This document shows, piece by piece, positions 38,475-52,791 of a stretch of DNA of 64,000 bases. Below the pieces are notes generated by a model, which was given only the letters and a program-made list of their open reading frames with translations, did no database searches and was not told the origin of the DNA. The translations under genes were made by a program, and so were the position numbers. The number at the start of each line of letters is the position of its first letter. Within the stretch, counting starts at the first letter, position 1. This DNA is from Atopsyche davidsoni (taxonomy: Eukaryota; Arthropoda; Insecta; Trichoptera; Hydrobiosidae), in assembly GCA_022113835.1 (NCBI GenBank), contig JAILWY010000021.1:10540001-10604000 (forward strand), in the 5' to 3' direction.

Positions 38475-40051
38475 TTATTTGCTTCTTTTCTTCTTTTTAT
38501 GTTTTCTTTTATGGTCTTCTTCACTCGAGTCAGAATCACTGTCTGATGAACTTTCACTGTCACTGCTGCTGGTAGAATGCTTTCTCTTTTTCTTCTTCGA
38601 CTTTTCTTTTTTTACTTTCTTAGATTTCTTTTTCGATTTATCCTATAATATTTAATGTTACATAATACAAATTGGATGATTTTTTCTACTATTGTTAATA
38701 TTAATAAAACCAAATGGTCAATGAGACTAGCGAAATTTAAAAATTATAAAAAAGACAACTCAGCTTAAGAGGTCTTGACAATTGGAGTATTAAATCTACG
38801 ACAGGGAATTTTGTTAGAAAGACACTCAATTAAACTGGAAGATTGTAAACAGCAGGTTAATAAATCTTGTAAGATTATTAAGAACTGTGAGATTTAAATC
38901 TCAAAAAAATATATTAAATCTAAAAATACACCATGCTTAAGCATGGCATATTTTTAGCAATTTTAATGTATGAGGGAATGGGGTAAGGTTTTTAGTTTGG
39001 TGTGAGGTATGTGATAACTGAGGATGTTGCTAATGTCTCAATACATGTTTTTATATTCACCTTTCCCTTTTTCTTTGATTTTTTGCTGCTTTCACTATCA
39101 ACGGTCTCACTTTTGATGGGACCGATGGGAAGGCGGGGTGGAAGACGCACTCCTCCTATAATGAGGTCTTCGGGAGGTGCGGGTGGAGCTCGAGGGGGTG
39201 CAGGAGAAGGGGCTCGAGCTACGGGAGCACAGCCTTCCTCTCTGAGTAGTCTGGTTTCATCATCAACAGGGTTCTTCTGACTTTCTTTAGGAGTCTTGTA
39301 ATTTTCAACATGATCTACTCGTATTGTTCTATTTAAAATCTGTAATATATTAATATTTTAGGGTTTTTACAAAACGCATTTCAGTATAAATTGTGATAAA
39401 ATGTCTAATAATTTATCATTCATTCTTGATACGAAAAAAAAATTGCAAGTACTCAAAGTTAAAACATTATTGTGAATAAATTTTGACAGCTGAAGCCCCA
39501 CCATAGAATATTTTTTAGTATTATAAGAATAAGTATTAGCAATTAAATGACTTACTTTTATTCCATTTAAGTTGTCTACAGCCAATATTGTAGAACGTTG
39601 ATCCTCATAGCAGAGGAAACAAAATCCTTTTTGTTTTCCTGTAGCTTTGTCTCGTACTAAATTTATGTTTACTACTTCACCATATCTATAAAATTAAAAA
39701 CATTAATTATAAAAAGAAGATGTTTTGTATATATATATATATATATATATATATTGTAAATAATAATAATACTTACTGAGAGAAAACACAAATAACATCA
39801 CCCTCTGTAAGATCATACGGCAGACCACCGATAAATAGCCAAGCGCTATCTTTATACTGATCGTGCCATGAAGTTTTGTTTCCAAGTCGTATATCTTGTT
39901 CACTTAACTTCTGTATATTCTTAACATTACTGAAATAAAATAAATATCAGTAAGGATTGTAGGTGGTTTATTCACAAGATTTATAAACTTCTTTATTTTT
40001 TAAGAATGTATCTAAAATATTAATGCATTATACTTACGTCATAGGATTCAT
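38475..40051 (-). CDS. RBMX2: RNA-binding motif protein X-linked 2 (spliceosomal RRM protein)
   Basis: Minus-strand exons 40051-40038, 39929-39777, 39685-39556, 39339-39061 and 38642-38475 join in phase to 247 residues. The first exon codes only four and two-thirds residues. An RRM covers about residues 35-115: RNP2 is LFIGGL and RNP1 is KGFCFLCY. The segment before it ([11 protein letters not shown]) is typical of RBMX2 and its yeast counterpart Ist3/Snu17, which sits in the RES complex of the activated spliceosome. The C-terminal half is Pro-rich and then Lys/Ser-rich, with an acidic Ser run and basic tail, as in metazoan RBMX2. The gene sits between the two transporter copies on the opposite strand. 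Intron 2 carries a (TA)n run at about 39725-39754. Confidence 0.92.
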
Positions 40052-41734
40052 TTTAAACCTTAAATGTTATTCAAATTACTAATAAAATGAATACGAAAGG
40101 AGATCCGAGAATGTTTACGGTCTGAACTTGGATCGCTTTCTTTTGACGTTTGTTTGTAAAGTAGTTTGTATCACAAAGTTTGAGGTTAGTTTTTATAAAG
40201 TGCTGCCATATAAAAAAATATATTTCTTTTTTTATTCTATGGTCATATACGTGGTCGGGGTTATGAAAAACTAATTAATTACCAAGCAAATTTGGTTGTA
40301 TTTATTATATCAAAAATATCTTAAACGATTCAATAAGAGAATTAAGCTTTGTCTTTAGAAATATGTGTAAAATTTAATTATTTGATATGTCATATTTTTT
40401 ACTCAAAAAATCTGACCGATCATATCAAAGCAAACTGATACCAAAAAAATGCAAAGATATACATATATTCACATGTAATATAAACATGAAGATGTTATAG
40501 AAGACAAGGTTGTTTTCATTTATGTTGTTTAATTCTTATTTTTCTTAAATAGTTTAGCATGCGTGCAAGTGAAGAGTTCAAAATTTAAAAGATATAATGT
40601 GTGAGAAGACAATGGTTTGAATGTAATAATAAAAAGATAAAAGATAGGACGTGTTTTAAAAATTCTGGTAATCATATAAATACGCTTGTAATGTTAAGTG
40701 TAAATATTGTATTCATTTTTTTTCCCTTTTATTAAAGTCCTAGAAGTAAAAAAGGTCTGTAGTTAATTATTTAGTCAGCTGATATTGTAATTACTTTATT
40801 CTGAATACTAGCATACTATGTGTAAAATAAATAATACACAACATATATCTAGCAGCTATTTAAATAATATGTCTAGAAGCAAATCTAAAATAGTTACTAT
40901 AAATACATAGTCAAATAAACAGTCTTGGGACTTTTATTATAACTATAGATTATTTTTTTTCGATTAAGTACATGGTGGAATTCTAAAATATTATTTTTTT
41001 TGTAAAAAAATGTTTTTCAAATTATTTTTGTAATGTTTATGAAACTTAGTTTTGCCTGAAGATCCTAATTAATCCTAGCATGTTGGCGAAACTAGTCGCA
41101 CTAAAAAAGGGTAGTAAAATACTGGTAGTAGTTCACATCTTTATATATGGCACTATATAGATTTTTCATTTAACACGGCATGTATTTTTAATGACAGCTA
41201 GAAATTTAATATTGTGAATTTATTGTAAACATGCATAAGGACATCGTCATACACGGATACGGAAGCAGATGTAAGGATACATAAATGTTAATTAAACAAA
41301 TAGAGCACCTGAGTATTAATAGTACAGGTGTGAGACGGTTCAAACAGTATGCCAAAATTTAAGATTCTTAATTTTCTCATTAAAAAAAAAATAGCTGTGT
41401 CGGATACATTTTTGAAAATATAAAATTTTTTATGATTAAAATTTTTATTAAGAAAACTTAAATAAATTGTAAATAATTATAACATTAAATTTTTCTTTTT
41501 ACACGAAGTTCATTAAAAATAATATTAATTTTCCTGGAATGTATTACTGAACAAATCATAATGATATGAATTCAGGGACTTGATAATATTCTTTCATTGA
41601 ATATTTTTTTTAACTCACTTAAATTTCAACACAAATGCAAGTAAATTCAAGAGAATTTAATAAAAATAAAACAAGTTACTTCAAAAAAATTTTTTTTTAG
41701 TTATTCATACTTATCATAATGTTATACACCAGTG
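40052..41734. other. Intergenic between RBMX2 and transporter copy 2; one retroelement-like fragment
   Basis: AT-rich, no supported gene. At about 41055-41115 the sequence has CCTGAAGATC, then GTTGGCGAAACTAGTCGC, then an A-rich stretch; this matches motifs near 25770-25830 and 2726-2743 and is probably the 3' end of a retroposed family. Confidence 0.4.
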
Positions 41735-41941
41735 CTGTAAATGTTAGATACAACAAATATTAGATACAATAAAGTTATTCACCCAAACCAGTTGTGGTTT
41801 TATTTTCATGGAGTAAACGTTAATATGTGATAAAATTGGCCTCGCTTAAAAGCGTGTAACAGTTTTTCTAAAAAAAATAAAGTTTTTCTAATAAATAAAT
41901 AATAAAATATAATTAAGTGTGTAAAAAAATAATTACTTGAT

Positions 41942-44900
41942 ATGGAAGACAGTGAAACACTTTTCAATAGAGCCTTGCACTCTGTCGGAGATGATGGGAA
42001 ATTTCAAAGAAGATATAATGTTGTATTTAACTTTTTTTTGGCATGTTTTGTGACGATGGCATACATGAATCATATTCTGGCCATGACTGTACCCGATCAC
42101 TGGTGTCGTGTTCCAGGTAGAGAAGAGAAAAATATATCAATCGAACTATGGAAAAATATGACTCTTCCAAGGTAAATATAATACGTGGATAATAAAATAT
42201 ACTCTGAATAAAATACTCACTCTAGATAGAAATCAAAGGCTTAGTATCATCTCTAAACAACAAAATAGTTTTGTTGATGTATTATTGCTATTTCATATTG
42301 TGACGATTCGTGAATTCGAAGCGTCGCAAATAATGAACTAGGTGATAATTCGAAGTTATCTTGCGGGGCGCTATTTCAAACTTAGCGTGCAAAAAAAAAA
42401 CCGAGGGGCTTTAGGGGCTGGAGTCTTTCGCAGGAGAGAGGCCATGTCAAGTGCGCCACACATGGTTGACATTATTTCTGGAATGTAGGGTCCCTTCGCA
42501 GGTAGAAAGTCAGCGGCTCGAGAGCGTCCGACGCGCAAAAATGGGCATTTTCAATCGTCATCGCCGGAGCAGACGGGTCCTTCTGGTGCAGAGGACAAAG
42601 GCGAGCAGTCACGTCCCGGATGAACGCGTCTCTTTCAAATACCAAATAATTAGATATTATTTCGAATCTTTAATTAAATGTAGATTCAGTGGTCAAGGGA
42701 TGCTGCCGATCGGGGAGCTGGAACATCGAAGCAGACGGATGAGTTTCAATTTATTTTATATGCTGATTATTATGAACGCGACGGAGCCGACGTGCGTGTT
42801 ATTACGTGTTATTTCTTCCAGCTTCGATATTCGATTAATGTAGTATTGTTAAGTAAGGTTATAGGTTAATTTTAACTGTATTGAGTTCGTCCGCGGCGTC
42901 TTAATCCAGGGTAGATTTATAATTTACGTTATTATTATTTAACTCTACGGTCATATGATAGGCGTCTAAATTAGATCGTATTGCGTAATTTTATGGTATA
43001 TTTAATTTGAGTTTATGTTAATTTTAAATGTTTAGGATGTACTTTTCTTACAGCAAATCTCATTAGGGGCTTTCGATCGCTATTCACGGACCACCTGGGA
43101 TCATTCAATTACCCTTATATTATTTTATATGCTCTGTATTTTACCTGGAGAAATACGCGATCGTGTAACCGAGTGGCTTACGTTTCTTCTAGCCGGGGGG
43201 AGGGGACCTGCGTACGGAAGCGTTTAAAGGATTTTATACTCACGCTATACGGTTGCGGCGGACTTGGGTTTCGGATTATTATCGAGCGTCTATTGACATT
43301 AAGAAATATTTTATATTTTAGATATTTAAGCGTATTTTATTTTGAGTATTCGGGTAGTATATATTTTTTCCGCGGGCTTGTTGCGTTACGGCTGGGGCGC
43401 GGCGCCATTTTGTGTCCGTCTACGGTTGAATAGCCAGGGGAGTTGAGACGCTTAAGTCTGGGTTGTGTGTTGAACATAATAAGGGTATTTTAATTTGAAT
43501 TGGCCAAGTTAGGGAGCGTGTATTATCAATGGTATTTTTATATGTAATAATTTTAAGAAATTAGTTAATAAGTCTTCGATTCTAGGATTGCCGAAGGGGA
43601 ATTTTCTACCGTGTTTAGTAGTTTGAACTAGCTATAGGAATTTCATTACCTCTATTATTATGTTGTGTTTAGTATTAAATTTAGTACCCTGTATGTATTA
43701 GAGCGTAGCCGCTCAAATAATCTCCTGACACATAATATTACCACAATTTGGACACTCGCGGGTTCCGCCGAATTCGAATTAAGCCGCTAGATCGCGTTCT
43801 ACTGGAACGGCCGTCATCCTGTAACGCTGATCTGAAACTCACAATCACTGAGTGAACCTGATATCAGGCGACAATCGGAGTGAAAGCCTCCAGTTCAGAT
43901 TAGGGTGTATAGGGTTCTAACGGCCGTTGTGGAACAATAATTGATCTTCGGAGAAAACGGGAGCGTCCGAGTCGACCGTACCAAATTTTGTACTAACTGT
44001 AGAGAGTAAATTAGTTGCATTGAGGGCTGAGGAATTGAGTCTACAATACAGAAATAATCTCGTCATATCTCTAACTACGCAGAAAGGGCTAATTTCCCTT
44101 GTTCCAGAACATATAAATTACTCGGCGACACCGTCGTCCAACGTCCCAGATCATCCGGTGTCCTGCCTTTGGCGGCCCGCAACTTTAAAAATAAACACAA
44201 GGAGTTCTCTTCAGTTCGAGACGGATTGCAAGTCCTAACAAAATTGCAGCAGAAAATGTTTCTGTATTGACGGATTTCGTTTCCTTGACTCTCGTTCAGA
44301 TTTGATTGATTGAATTCAGAGTAGATTCGTGTTCGTTTATACCGTTAAATGTTGGACAGAGGACTCGCCCGTGTCATAAAGAGTACGCGGAATTAGATTG
44401 TCGAAAAAATTAGGGAGCGTTGGGTTGGCAGTCACTGTCCTGAGTGTTTGTACGTGTTGTACACAATACGAAACACTTAGGATACCTGAACTTGGGGATG
44501 GAAATGAGAGCTGCAGTTCTCAAAGGTGGCCAATATCGCGAAAAAAGATTTACCTCAATCAAACAATTCTGAACCACTAGTTTTAAGTTAATTTTTGTTT
44601 TAAAAGTTTTCAGGAAAATTATTACTAGGAATTTTATAACGTTCGCGTCTAATTTAATTAAGGTTATTATAATTAGAATTATTAGCTTAGGCAGGGGGTG
44701 GAATCACCACAATATGTATTATATAGTTAAAGTGTTTTATGTTTATTTTATTAATTTAAAGCCTATATTTTTCGTGCCACTCAGAATTTAATGCTGTATA
44801 TAATTGGGGAAAAGGATGTAATTATATTTTTTTATATGAAAATGTTCGTCTAATGTAAATAAAAGTACTGATGGATTACAACAGCAGAAACACAGAGGGA

Positions 44901-47601
44901 GGTATTTTTTTCAGACTCGGTAAATCTGGTGAAATTAATTTATTTACAATCATTTACCCTAATATCTGAAAAAGTTTTGCAATCAGCAAATAAAACATTT
45001 CATTCTAGGGAATTGAACTCTCAGGGGCTAGAAGTGTTTAGCTCGTGTCGTATGCACAATATTCCAAATGGAGAAAACGTAACAACACTAGAGACAGACA
45101 GTAAACATGAAATAACCGGTTTGTATAGATATATACAGTAAATCGTTTTAACAAAATGTTTAAATGTGTTCTCAATCACATGTTTTTTTAAAGCTTGCCA
45201 GTACGGATATGAATATGACAAAACTTGGTTTACAAAAACCGCACCATCTTCTCAAAATTGGGTGTGTGACAAAGAGCTTTACGCTAGCAATGTTTTTGCA
45301 GCGGCAAAGCTCGGAGAAGTCTGCGCAGGAATCGTATTTGGATATTTAGGGGACATGTGAGTGCCAATATAATTATTCCTAAAATATTTAAAAAAATGTT
45401 AAATTCCCAAATTTCCATTGCAGTAATTGAATTACAATGAATATCAATGAATATTTTTATGATTTCAGGATAGGAAGGCGTTACGTGTTCTTCATAGCTT
45501 TGACAGTAACATGTTTTGGTAGATTCGTAACTCCCTTTGTAGTGCAGTGGTACCCGGCATTAATTGTTGCGAGTATTATTTCTACTCTTCCATCAATGAC
45601 GGCGAGTCAGGCTATTATGGTAACTATCATGGAGATGTCCCCGTCTAAAGATAGAGCCTTCATAGCTCAATTACAGAATATAGGATGGACCATGGGACTG
45701 TGCATGCTTTCCTTAATTAATTGGTTGGTCGGAGATTGGACCACTTTCATGATTATCACTACTTCACCCCTCTTGCTGTACTTTCCTCTGACAATGTGAG
45801 TTTAATAAAAATTTTATGATTATAAATATTAATGTTTTAAATAATAATTTGTTTTAAAGTAAGAAATTTTTTAATAATTTAATTAAAAAGATATTAAAAT
45901 AAAATGCATGATATATTAAAAGAAAAATGCCACTTCACAAAAAATCAATACGTATTCAATAATAACAATTTTCTGTTCGTACTCTTAAAAATCACATCAG
46001 TTTGATTGAATAAAAATTTAGGCTTTTATTCAAACTGTAGAAGTTAAATATTTATTAAGTAAAATATTTTAAATTATTATTATAAATTGTATTGTAGGTA
46101 TTTAATCGAATCACCAAGGTGGTTGCTCAGCAGAGGAAAAGTGATTGAATGTATCAAGCAACTCAAAATTATAGCCAAAGTAAATGGTACAAGATTGTCG
46201 TCAGAGTATGCCTTGCTTCTAAAAAATGCTCTCATTAAACCTGAAAAAGTGTACGGAGTCAGAAGCCTATTTTCCAATTTTAGATTGGCTAAAAATACTA
46301 TTCTTATGGTTATAGGATGGTATGTATTTAAAACATAATTATCGGTATTGAAAAAACAGTGATGCCTATGGAAATATATATTGTAAATAAAATTAATTTG
46401 GTGTAATAAAAAAATAGTAAATTAATTTATTGTTTTTAGGATGTGCTGCACACTGAGTTACTACACGTTGGTTCTGAACATCTTGAGAATAAGTGGAAAC
46501 CCATTTCTGAATTTTTCTTTCCTAGCAATGGCTGAGCTTCCATCTTTTCTAGTGGCTAGATTTCTGAGTGATAGATTCGGGCGTCGATTTACTGGAGGAT
46601 TTGGATTCTTGCTCGGCATATGCGGTTTCGTCCCTATCATTTTTACAATGAATTGTAAATAATATTAAATGTTATAGATGACATATTTAAGTGGTGTGAT
46701 GAAGTGAGTTTTAAATAATCAATTCGATTTGATCATTTTGCAGGTCCCAATATAACAATGCTGCATATTGGAATGAACTTTCTATCAAAATTCTCAGTGT
46801 CCATTGCATATTTCGCAACGGTACTCCAAGGTCTGGAAATTTATCCCACCAATGTTAGGCAAAGTGGGAACTCTCTAGGATTTATGGCTGGAAATGTATT
46901 TAGTATTCTTGGACCGTACATCGTACATGTGGTAAGACAGAACCATATGCTTAGCCAATTTATCTACAGATTTTTAATGCTATCATGTGGTATTTTATTT
47001 TTTGGTGTTCAGTGTGTTCAGGTGAAAAGGTGAATAATCGTTAAATAACAAGCCGACCATGATATATGTCAACCTTGTTTATGCTAATGAACTGTTTGAC
47101 CTTGTAAATTATGTTTACACTGTGTGACCTATATTACATAGTGCAAATGTTTTAATTTAGAGTTTTTATAATACATGATTTTTAAAAAGTAAAAAGGTAC
47201 TACTTTGGCGGATAAAGAGCAAACATTAGGTGATTGTTCAGACTTAACCAACACATTTTGAAAATCTGATAAACCACAGAATGGCTATAAAAGTCAATGA
47301 GAATTTAAAATATTTTATAAATGTTATGAAATGTTCCATGCATTTTTTGCAGGGAAAAAAATATGATGCGAGATTTCCTTATGTGATAATCACAATACTG
47401 GGACTGCTGGGCGCAATAGTTGAGATATTTTTACCAGAAACATTGCATGAGAGATTACCAGAAACGATTCACGAAGCTCGTACATTCGGCATTGATCAAC
47501 CTTTTTGGAGTTTCCCTCGCAAGAAGAAGGATCTGTGCGTATCAGCAAACATGAAATTTATAAAGCATCAAATTAAAGAAAATAATGACAGTGATCACTA
47601 G
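41942..47601 (+). CDS. SLC22-type organic cation/carnitine-like transporter, copy 2
   Basis: Exons: 41942-42171, 45009-45118, 45194-45356, 45469-45795, 46098-46319, 46440-46654, 46744-46931, 47353-47601; GT-AG, 567 aa. Every exon has exactly the same length as in copy 1 (230, 110, 163, 327, 222, 215, 188, 249), proving tandem duplication. The same family signatures are present: GDMIGRR, IESPRWLLSRGK, LSDRFGRR and LEIYPTNVRQSG. Differences lie mainly in the extracellular loop (for example TACQYGYEY against TTCQFGYEY) and scattered membrane positions, so both copies look functional. Intron 1 is 2.84 kb against 1.17 kb in copy 1, the excess being a probable solo LTR. A poly(A) signal is at 48097-48102. 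Confidence 0.9.
42299..44711 (+). mobile_element. Probable solo LTR (Ty3/gypsy type) in intron 1 of transporter copy 2
   Basis: A 2413-bp block begins TGTGACGATTCG and ends GGAATCACCACA, so it has TG...CA ends with TGTG/CACA inverted termini. It is flanked by the 4-bp direct repeat ATAT (42295-42298 and 44712-44715), the target-site pattern of several gypsy-group elements. The block is clearly more GC-rich than its surroundings and contains only short chance frames, with no gag, pol or integrase motif. Intron 1 of copy 1 lacks it. A solo LTR left by recombination is the simplest reading; a non-autonomous LTR element is the alternative. Strand is nominal. Confidence 0.65.
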
Positions 47602-50600
47602 TAATCAAAAGCATATCTAAAAATTAGAGGAAACTATATTAATTACCTTTGTTGACGTTGATTTTGGTTCTGTACCTCACCTTGCAGACCATTGCTTGAT
47701 AGTCAAGGATGGTGTCCAGTTTTGTGTTTCTTCTGGTCAGGTGATATTAGGAGTGGATGAAAAAATAGAAAGACACTTTCTTTTCATAAATCAATATAAT
47801 ACCTCAATATTCAACAATTATTAACATCGACTTTTAAAAACTTACGATGCTATTATACATAATTCATCAGGCATTCTAAGAATTATTTATATTTATTCAT
47901 TAAGTTTGGCTTAATGAGCTAAGTCATTGGTCTATTCACATTTTTCAAATATAATTGAAACAATTTCATTTAATGTTGATATTTAATTTTTTTTAGTGCT
48001 GTATCCGTATTTACTTTATTATTAAAGTTAATTATGTAATTTTTGTATCTCTAACACCGATCTAGTTCCACTGAAGCAAGTATTATGGAAAGTATAAATA
48101 AATCATGTTTATAAAAACAACAATAAATGATATAAGTAATTACATAGGATGAAGACATTTTACAACAATACATAAGTCATGTAGGTAGTAAAAGTGAGAA
48201 AATAAAATACCATTATTGCTTATAATATCAATGAACTAATGAATAGATACAAATGCCAGGTAATGAAGTAGTGAATATTTAATCCATTAAAAATTATTTC
48301 TTGACATACTTCAATTTTTACAACTTTCTTTTGTAACAGCAAGCTTTAATAATTTTTATCTAATTTTTTTTCTATTAAATATTCTAATCTGTTGTATTGT
48401 TTGACAAATGAAAAAACAAAGAAAAATTGAAGTTACATCGATTTGAAATAAAATAAAATACATATTATTAGATGAAAAATATTTTTTGAATATAATTACA
48501 GGTAAATAATAATTATTATGATGATATATACAGGTTGGTGTTTCTGTTAAAATGTTTATTATTCTATAATTAAGTTAAAACTTTTAAGAATTTTATATAT
48601 ATGCTTCGTAATAGGTACAGCCTTTTATTGTCTAATCTAAGAGATGTACAAATTTAAGTGGGTAATGATTACGCCTATTATCATAGAATACTCTAAGAGA
48701 GAGAAGAGATCTAAAATTTAATATAATATTATAGTTTCCAAAATAATACAGAATAAAAAAATTATAAATGCTCTTACGACTGGTGCTATTTGTATGATAA
48801 TCAAAAAGAAAAAGTTTTGTCTCAAATATATCAACAGCGACTTCATTATTTTTTTATTATTGATAAAATTGTTTTTGGTTTTATATTATCAAAGAAATAT
48901 TTACTCTATTAAAACTGTAGTACATTTATGTTTTAAGTAGAATTATCAAATTATATAAATATTAAAAGTCAGAAGCATTTGATTGTTCAAGGAGTGCTTT
49001 TCTTTCATTGTAATTATTAATTCAGCAAGGGAAAATAAATTTCGACTTTATAAAATATAAATAGGAGCAACGTTAAATAATAAGAAACTACACGAGGTAA
49101 CTAATCACGTAAAAGCCATAAAACATTAAGCGATACCCCCCAACAATAATAGAAATTTATTTACTTTAATAACTATTTTAGGAATTAATAAGCTAATATC
49201 ATAAGTCGTTAGTTTTCCATAGTAATTTGAAGTAGATACATTACTATAGTACTTATATTTATTTTTTATGCTCGACTCAAATAAAAGTAATTTACATAAG
49301 TAACTTTTTTATTTTTAAAATTAAATTTTACACAAGCCCAGGATTATTAATATATATAATTATAAAACGAGTCAACAGAATCAGACGCCACGACTAATCA
49401 TTACTATTTTACTGTGTGAATTAATTTTGTAAGAAATTTGGATGTGTGTTTAGAATTTCCATTTATAAAATATCATGCAATTCCCAAAAAATAATATTCT
49501 TTTAAGAATTAATTACCTAAAATGTTTGGTGAACTCATTTATTATGATTAAATTAAATTGGTATTTAAAAATAGGCTCGAACCTATAACAAGTATTTTAG
49601 GTCACATTTATATTATTTTATCTAGTTTTACCATTTATAACTTGAGTGTAAATTTATCAATATTTTTTTCAAAATGGCAGTATTGAACATCTATGTGCGT
49701 TTGTTTATTTATACAGGTTCATTTTGTAATCTATGTGTGTATATATTCCCTTTTTACAAAAAAACAGAAAAAAAGACTAATCTTTTCTATATTTGACTAT
49801 TAAGATACTAAAACAATTCCCATAAGCATAAATAATCATGTTGACGACCAAATTTGAGTAATGTGCCAAATTGACCAACAGGTGATTTGGGCATGCATTT
49901 ATGTAAAAAAATCGGAATACGACAACTTGGAGTATTTTACGTCAGCTATATTTATGGATTCGGAATTCAGGTTGGAAAAAAACTAACAAAACTGATGCAG
50001 GTTGGTTAAAACTTGTATAAAGACAAGTAAATTACTCAAAAGAAGATGTGAAGTGCTAACTGCAAGAATACCAGTTAAAATCAATATGATCGAAATAGAA
50101 AACGAGAAGAATGACCAAATTACTTAGTACTTTTTATGAATCAGTATCAATATATTTTGTTATGATTATGGTTTACCGCTACCTGCAGTTTGTTAGGCCT
50201 ACTTGTATCATTGCTCATTTGCAAAAGCAGATAAGTAATGAGTGTGAAATAAATTAATAGCAATGAGGTTAAACTTCATTACGGTATGTATCTTTACCAT
50301 CATCAGTCTTTACAAAACTACTGAAGGTATGATGATAAATTGTTGCAAGCGAAACAAAACTGTGGAAGATTCTCGTCAAGTATAAATCAAAGTATTTTTT
50401 GGTTTGTATCACGAGCAAAAACCCCGTAGCCTTTAAAATGAATCCAATGCTATATATCTTGCATGTTATTCAAAATGATTTAAATAAATATTACACGTAG
50501 TTAGTTATCCAAATCTGTACTTTTTGTTAATTGTGAAAGAATTTAAATAGAGTGTTCTGATTATTATTGTTCTACGTGTAAAGCTTATTAGTAAGTAGAT

Positions 50601-51410
50601 TGAAATAAATTATAAAATACATTGGTTATACCTAAACAGAAGATTCAGGAATAACACTTCAGATAGCAAGAAGATTAATCAAATAGGTATGTGGGGAATA
50701 CTTTATTGTAGGTACTAAAACTAAAAAAAGTTAGCAAAATTTTGAAGTCTTTCATTTTTTATTTCTACTTAACTATTTCGTATATCATTATTGTAAGAAT
50801 TCAGGTTGACGGATGGTGAGGCTATTTTTCCAAATGGAAAAGCTCGGGGGTGTATGGAAAAATATTTATTCAAACAATAACGATAAATTAAACAATAATA
50901 AATATCAGTCTATCTAATTTTAATGGACTAACATGTGTAAAGACCTACTACTAGGCATATCATTTATTAAATGTCATTTATCATAAAAACTTGATATTTT
51001 ATATAATAATTTTAAAACTCTATTTGTCTAACGTTCATATTCGAAGTATGCGATTTCTTTTAGCTTTGTTACATTTTTTTTATTTTTTACTGACTAGATT
51101 TAAGTGGTGCAAACGTAAGCACATTTATTAGTTTCTATTTATGATATAAGCATCTCGATTTAATTCATATAAAGTTCTATATAATTTATAGTATCTATAT
51201 AATAATATAATCTCCCCTGTATACAATAACTTACGGATAAAAAATAAATGTCGTTTATTCCTAAGCGTTACAAGGTAATTGAAATTCCTTCAGTATTATT
51301 CACTACGTCGTGTGTATAAAATTCGCCTTAATATTTTTAGAAAACTGTAACACTAGATAATATCTGGCTAGATTTACAACGCGGATGTGTTCCAGCATGG
51401 AGAGATATCG
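47602..51410. other. Intergenic, no gene seen
   Basis: After the transporter 3' UTR (to about 48110) there are 3.3 kb of very AT-rich DNA with no supported frame, RNA gene or clear repeat. The receptor gene's 3' UTR should occupy some of the right end. Confidence 0.45.
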
Positions 51411-52706
51411 CTATTGGGGTGGACATCTCACTACGGTGGTGGTGGCGAACTCCGAGAACGTCTTATCTATGGGCACTCGGTCGTCGTACAGGGTCGGCGC
51501 CTGCAGGATGATGCCTGCCGTGCCCGCCAGCACCGCCAGGGTGAAGATCCACAGGAACAAGCGGTCCAGCACCATGGCCACATACTTCCAGTCCTCTTTC
51601 ACCTGAAGTGCAAAATAAATCATAATTATATTTCTCCCACACACTTATAGACGACACAAATGTTCATTTTTTAACTCAGTTTGATAATGCCAACGTGAAA
51701 GGTTGGCAAAAAAAATTATTAGCTGTAAGTTGCTTGAAAGTTCTTTGAAAATAGTTTAAATTTAGATAGTCAATATTTTTGATAGAGAGTGCTTAGTGGA
51801 ATTCCATTTTAATATTTTAAATAAAATACTCGAGTTATATGTTCCATATGTTAATTTTTATTGGTGACCGGTTTCGCCAACCTTTGACTGGAACTGCTGC
51901 TATACCCCAAACTACCACTTAAATTAATCACTTTCACAAATGCAGGGTTAAGTAGGGAGGTATGGATGATTTGAAATAACAGTTACACACTCATTTCAAC
52001 TAAACTTAAATTTAATCGCTTGTTATTATATAAACTAGAAATGTAGCCCGTCACAGAATGTGCCCGTATTCGATGAACGATGCAATAGTGTTTGAACTGT
52101 GTTTGAATAGCTGGGTACTCGAATTTGAAGAAGACGCTGCTCACGTTTTCCTTTCGATTCATTGCTTGACATTTGTGTCACATTTCGTGTCACAAACAAC
52201 GCATCACTTTCACTGCACTGTTCTTTATTTAATGCAGTCTTTATCACGTTCAATTGTGCAATTCTTTTTGAATTACGTTTACTGTGTGTAGACGGTGTTA
52301 TTTTTTTAGGAGGCATTTTGAGTTATTAATGATGTGATTAATAATTTCTAATGCAATTTCGATGAAAAAATAAAATTGGTACTTGTGTCAAACTGACATA
52401 AACTGGAAATTTCTTAGAAGCATCAAAATTTGTTTTTTTTGTAAAAGTTCTAAATTTGAAATTCTCGCGGTGAAGAACAGAATCATATAATTCGTACATA
52501 TTGAAACTCGCTAAAGCATATTTTATAGCCTTATTAAATTAGTTTTTAAATAAAAATATTATCCTATCGTCTTGAAATTCGGCACATAGCTGCGGAAAAA
52601 TTTACTAAACTTATGTGCAAAAAATCAGCGTTGTATCTTTTAAGATATTCTATAGAGAAGCTAAAGATGAAACATACATACACACAATGGCTATTATATA
52701 TATTAG

Positions 52707-52791
<85 letters not shown>

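Noticed and set aside
42451..42843. 130-codon open frame inside the LTR-like block
   Set aside because: It lies within a TG...CA block with target duplication, has no domain or splice context, and the GC-rich block yields several such chance frames (also 43173-43433 and 44020-44238).
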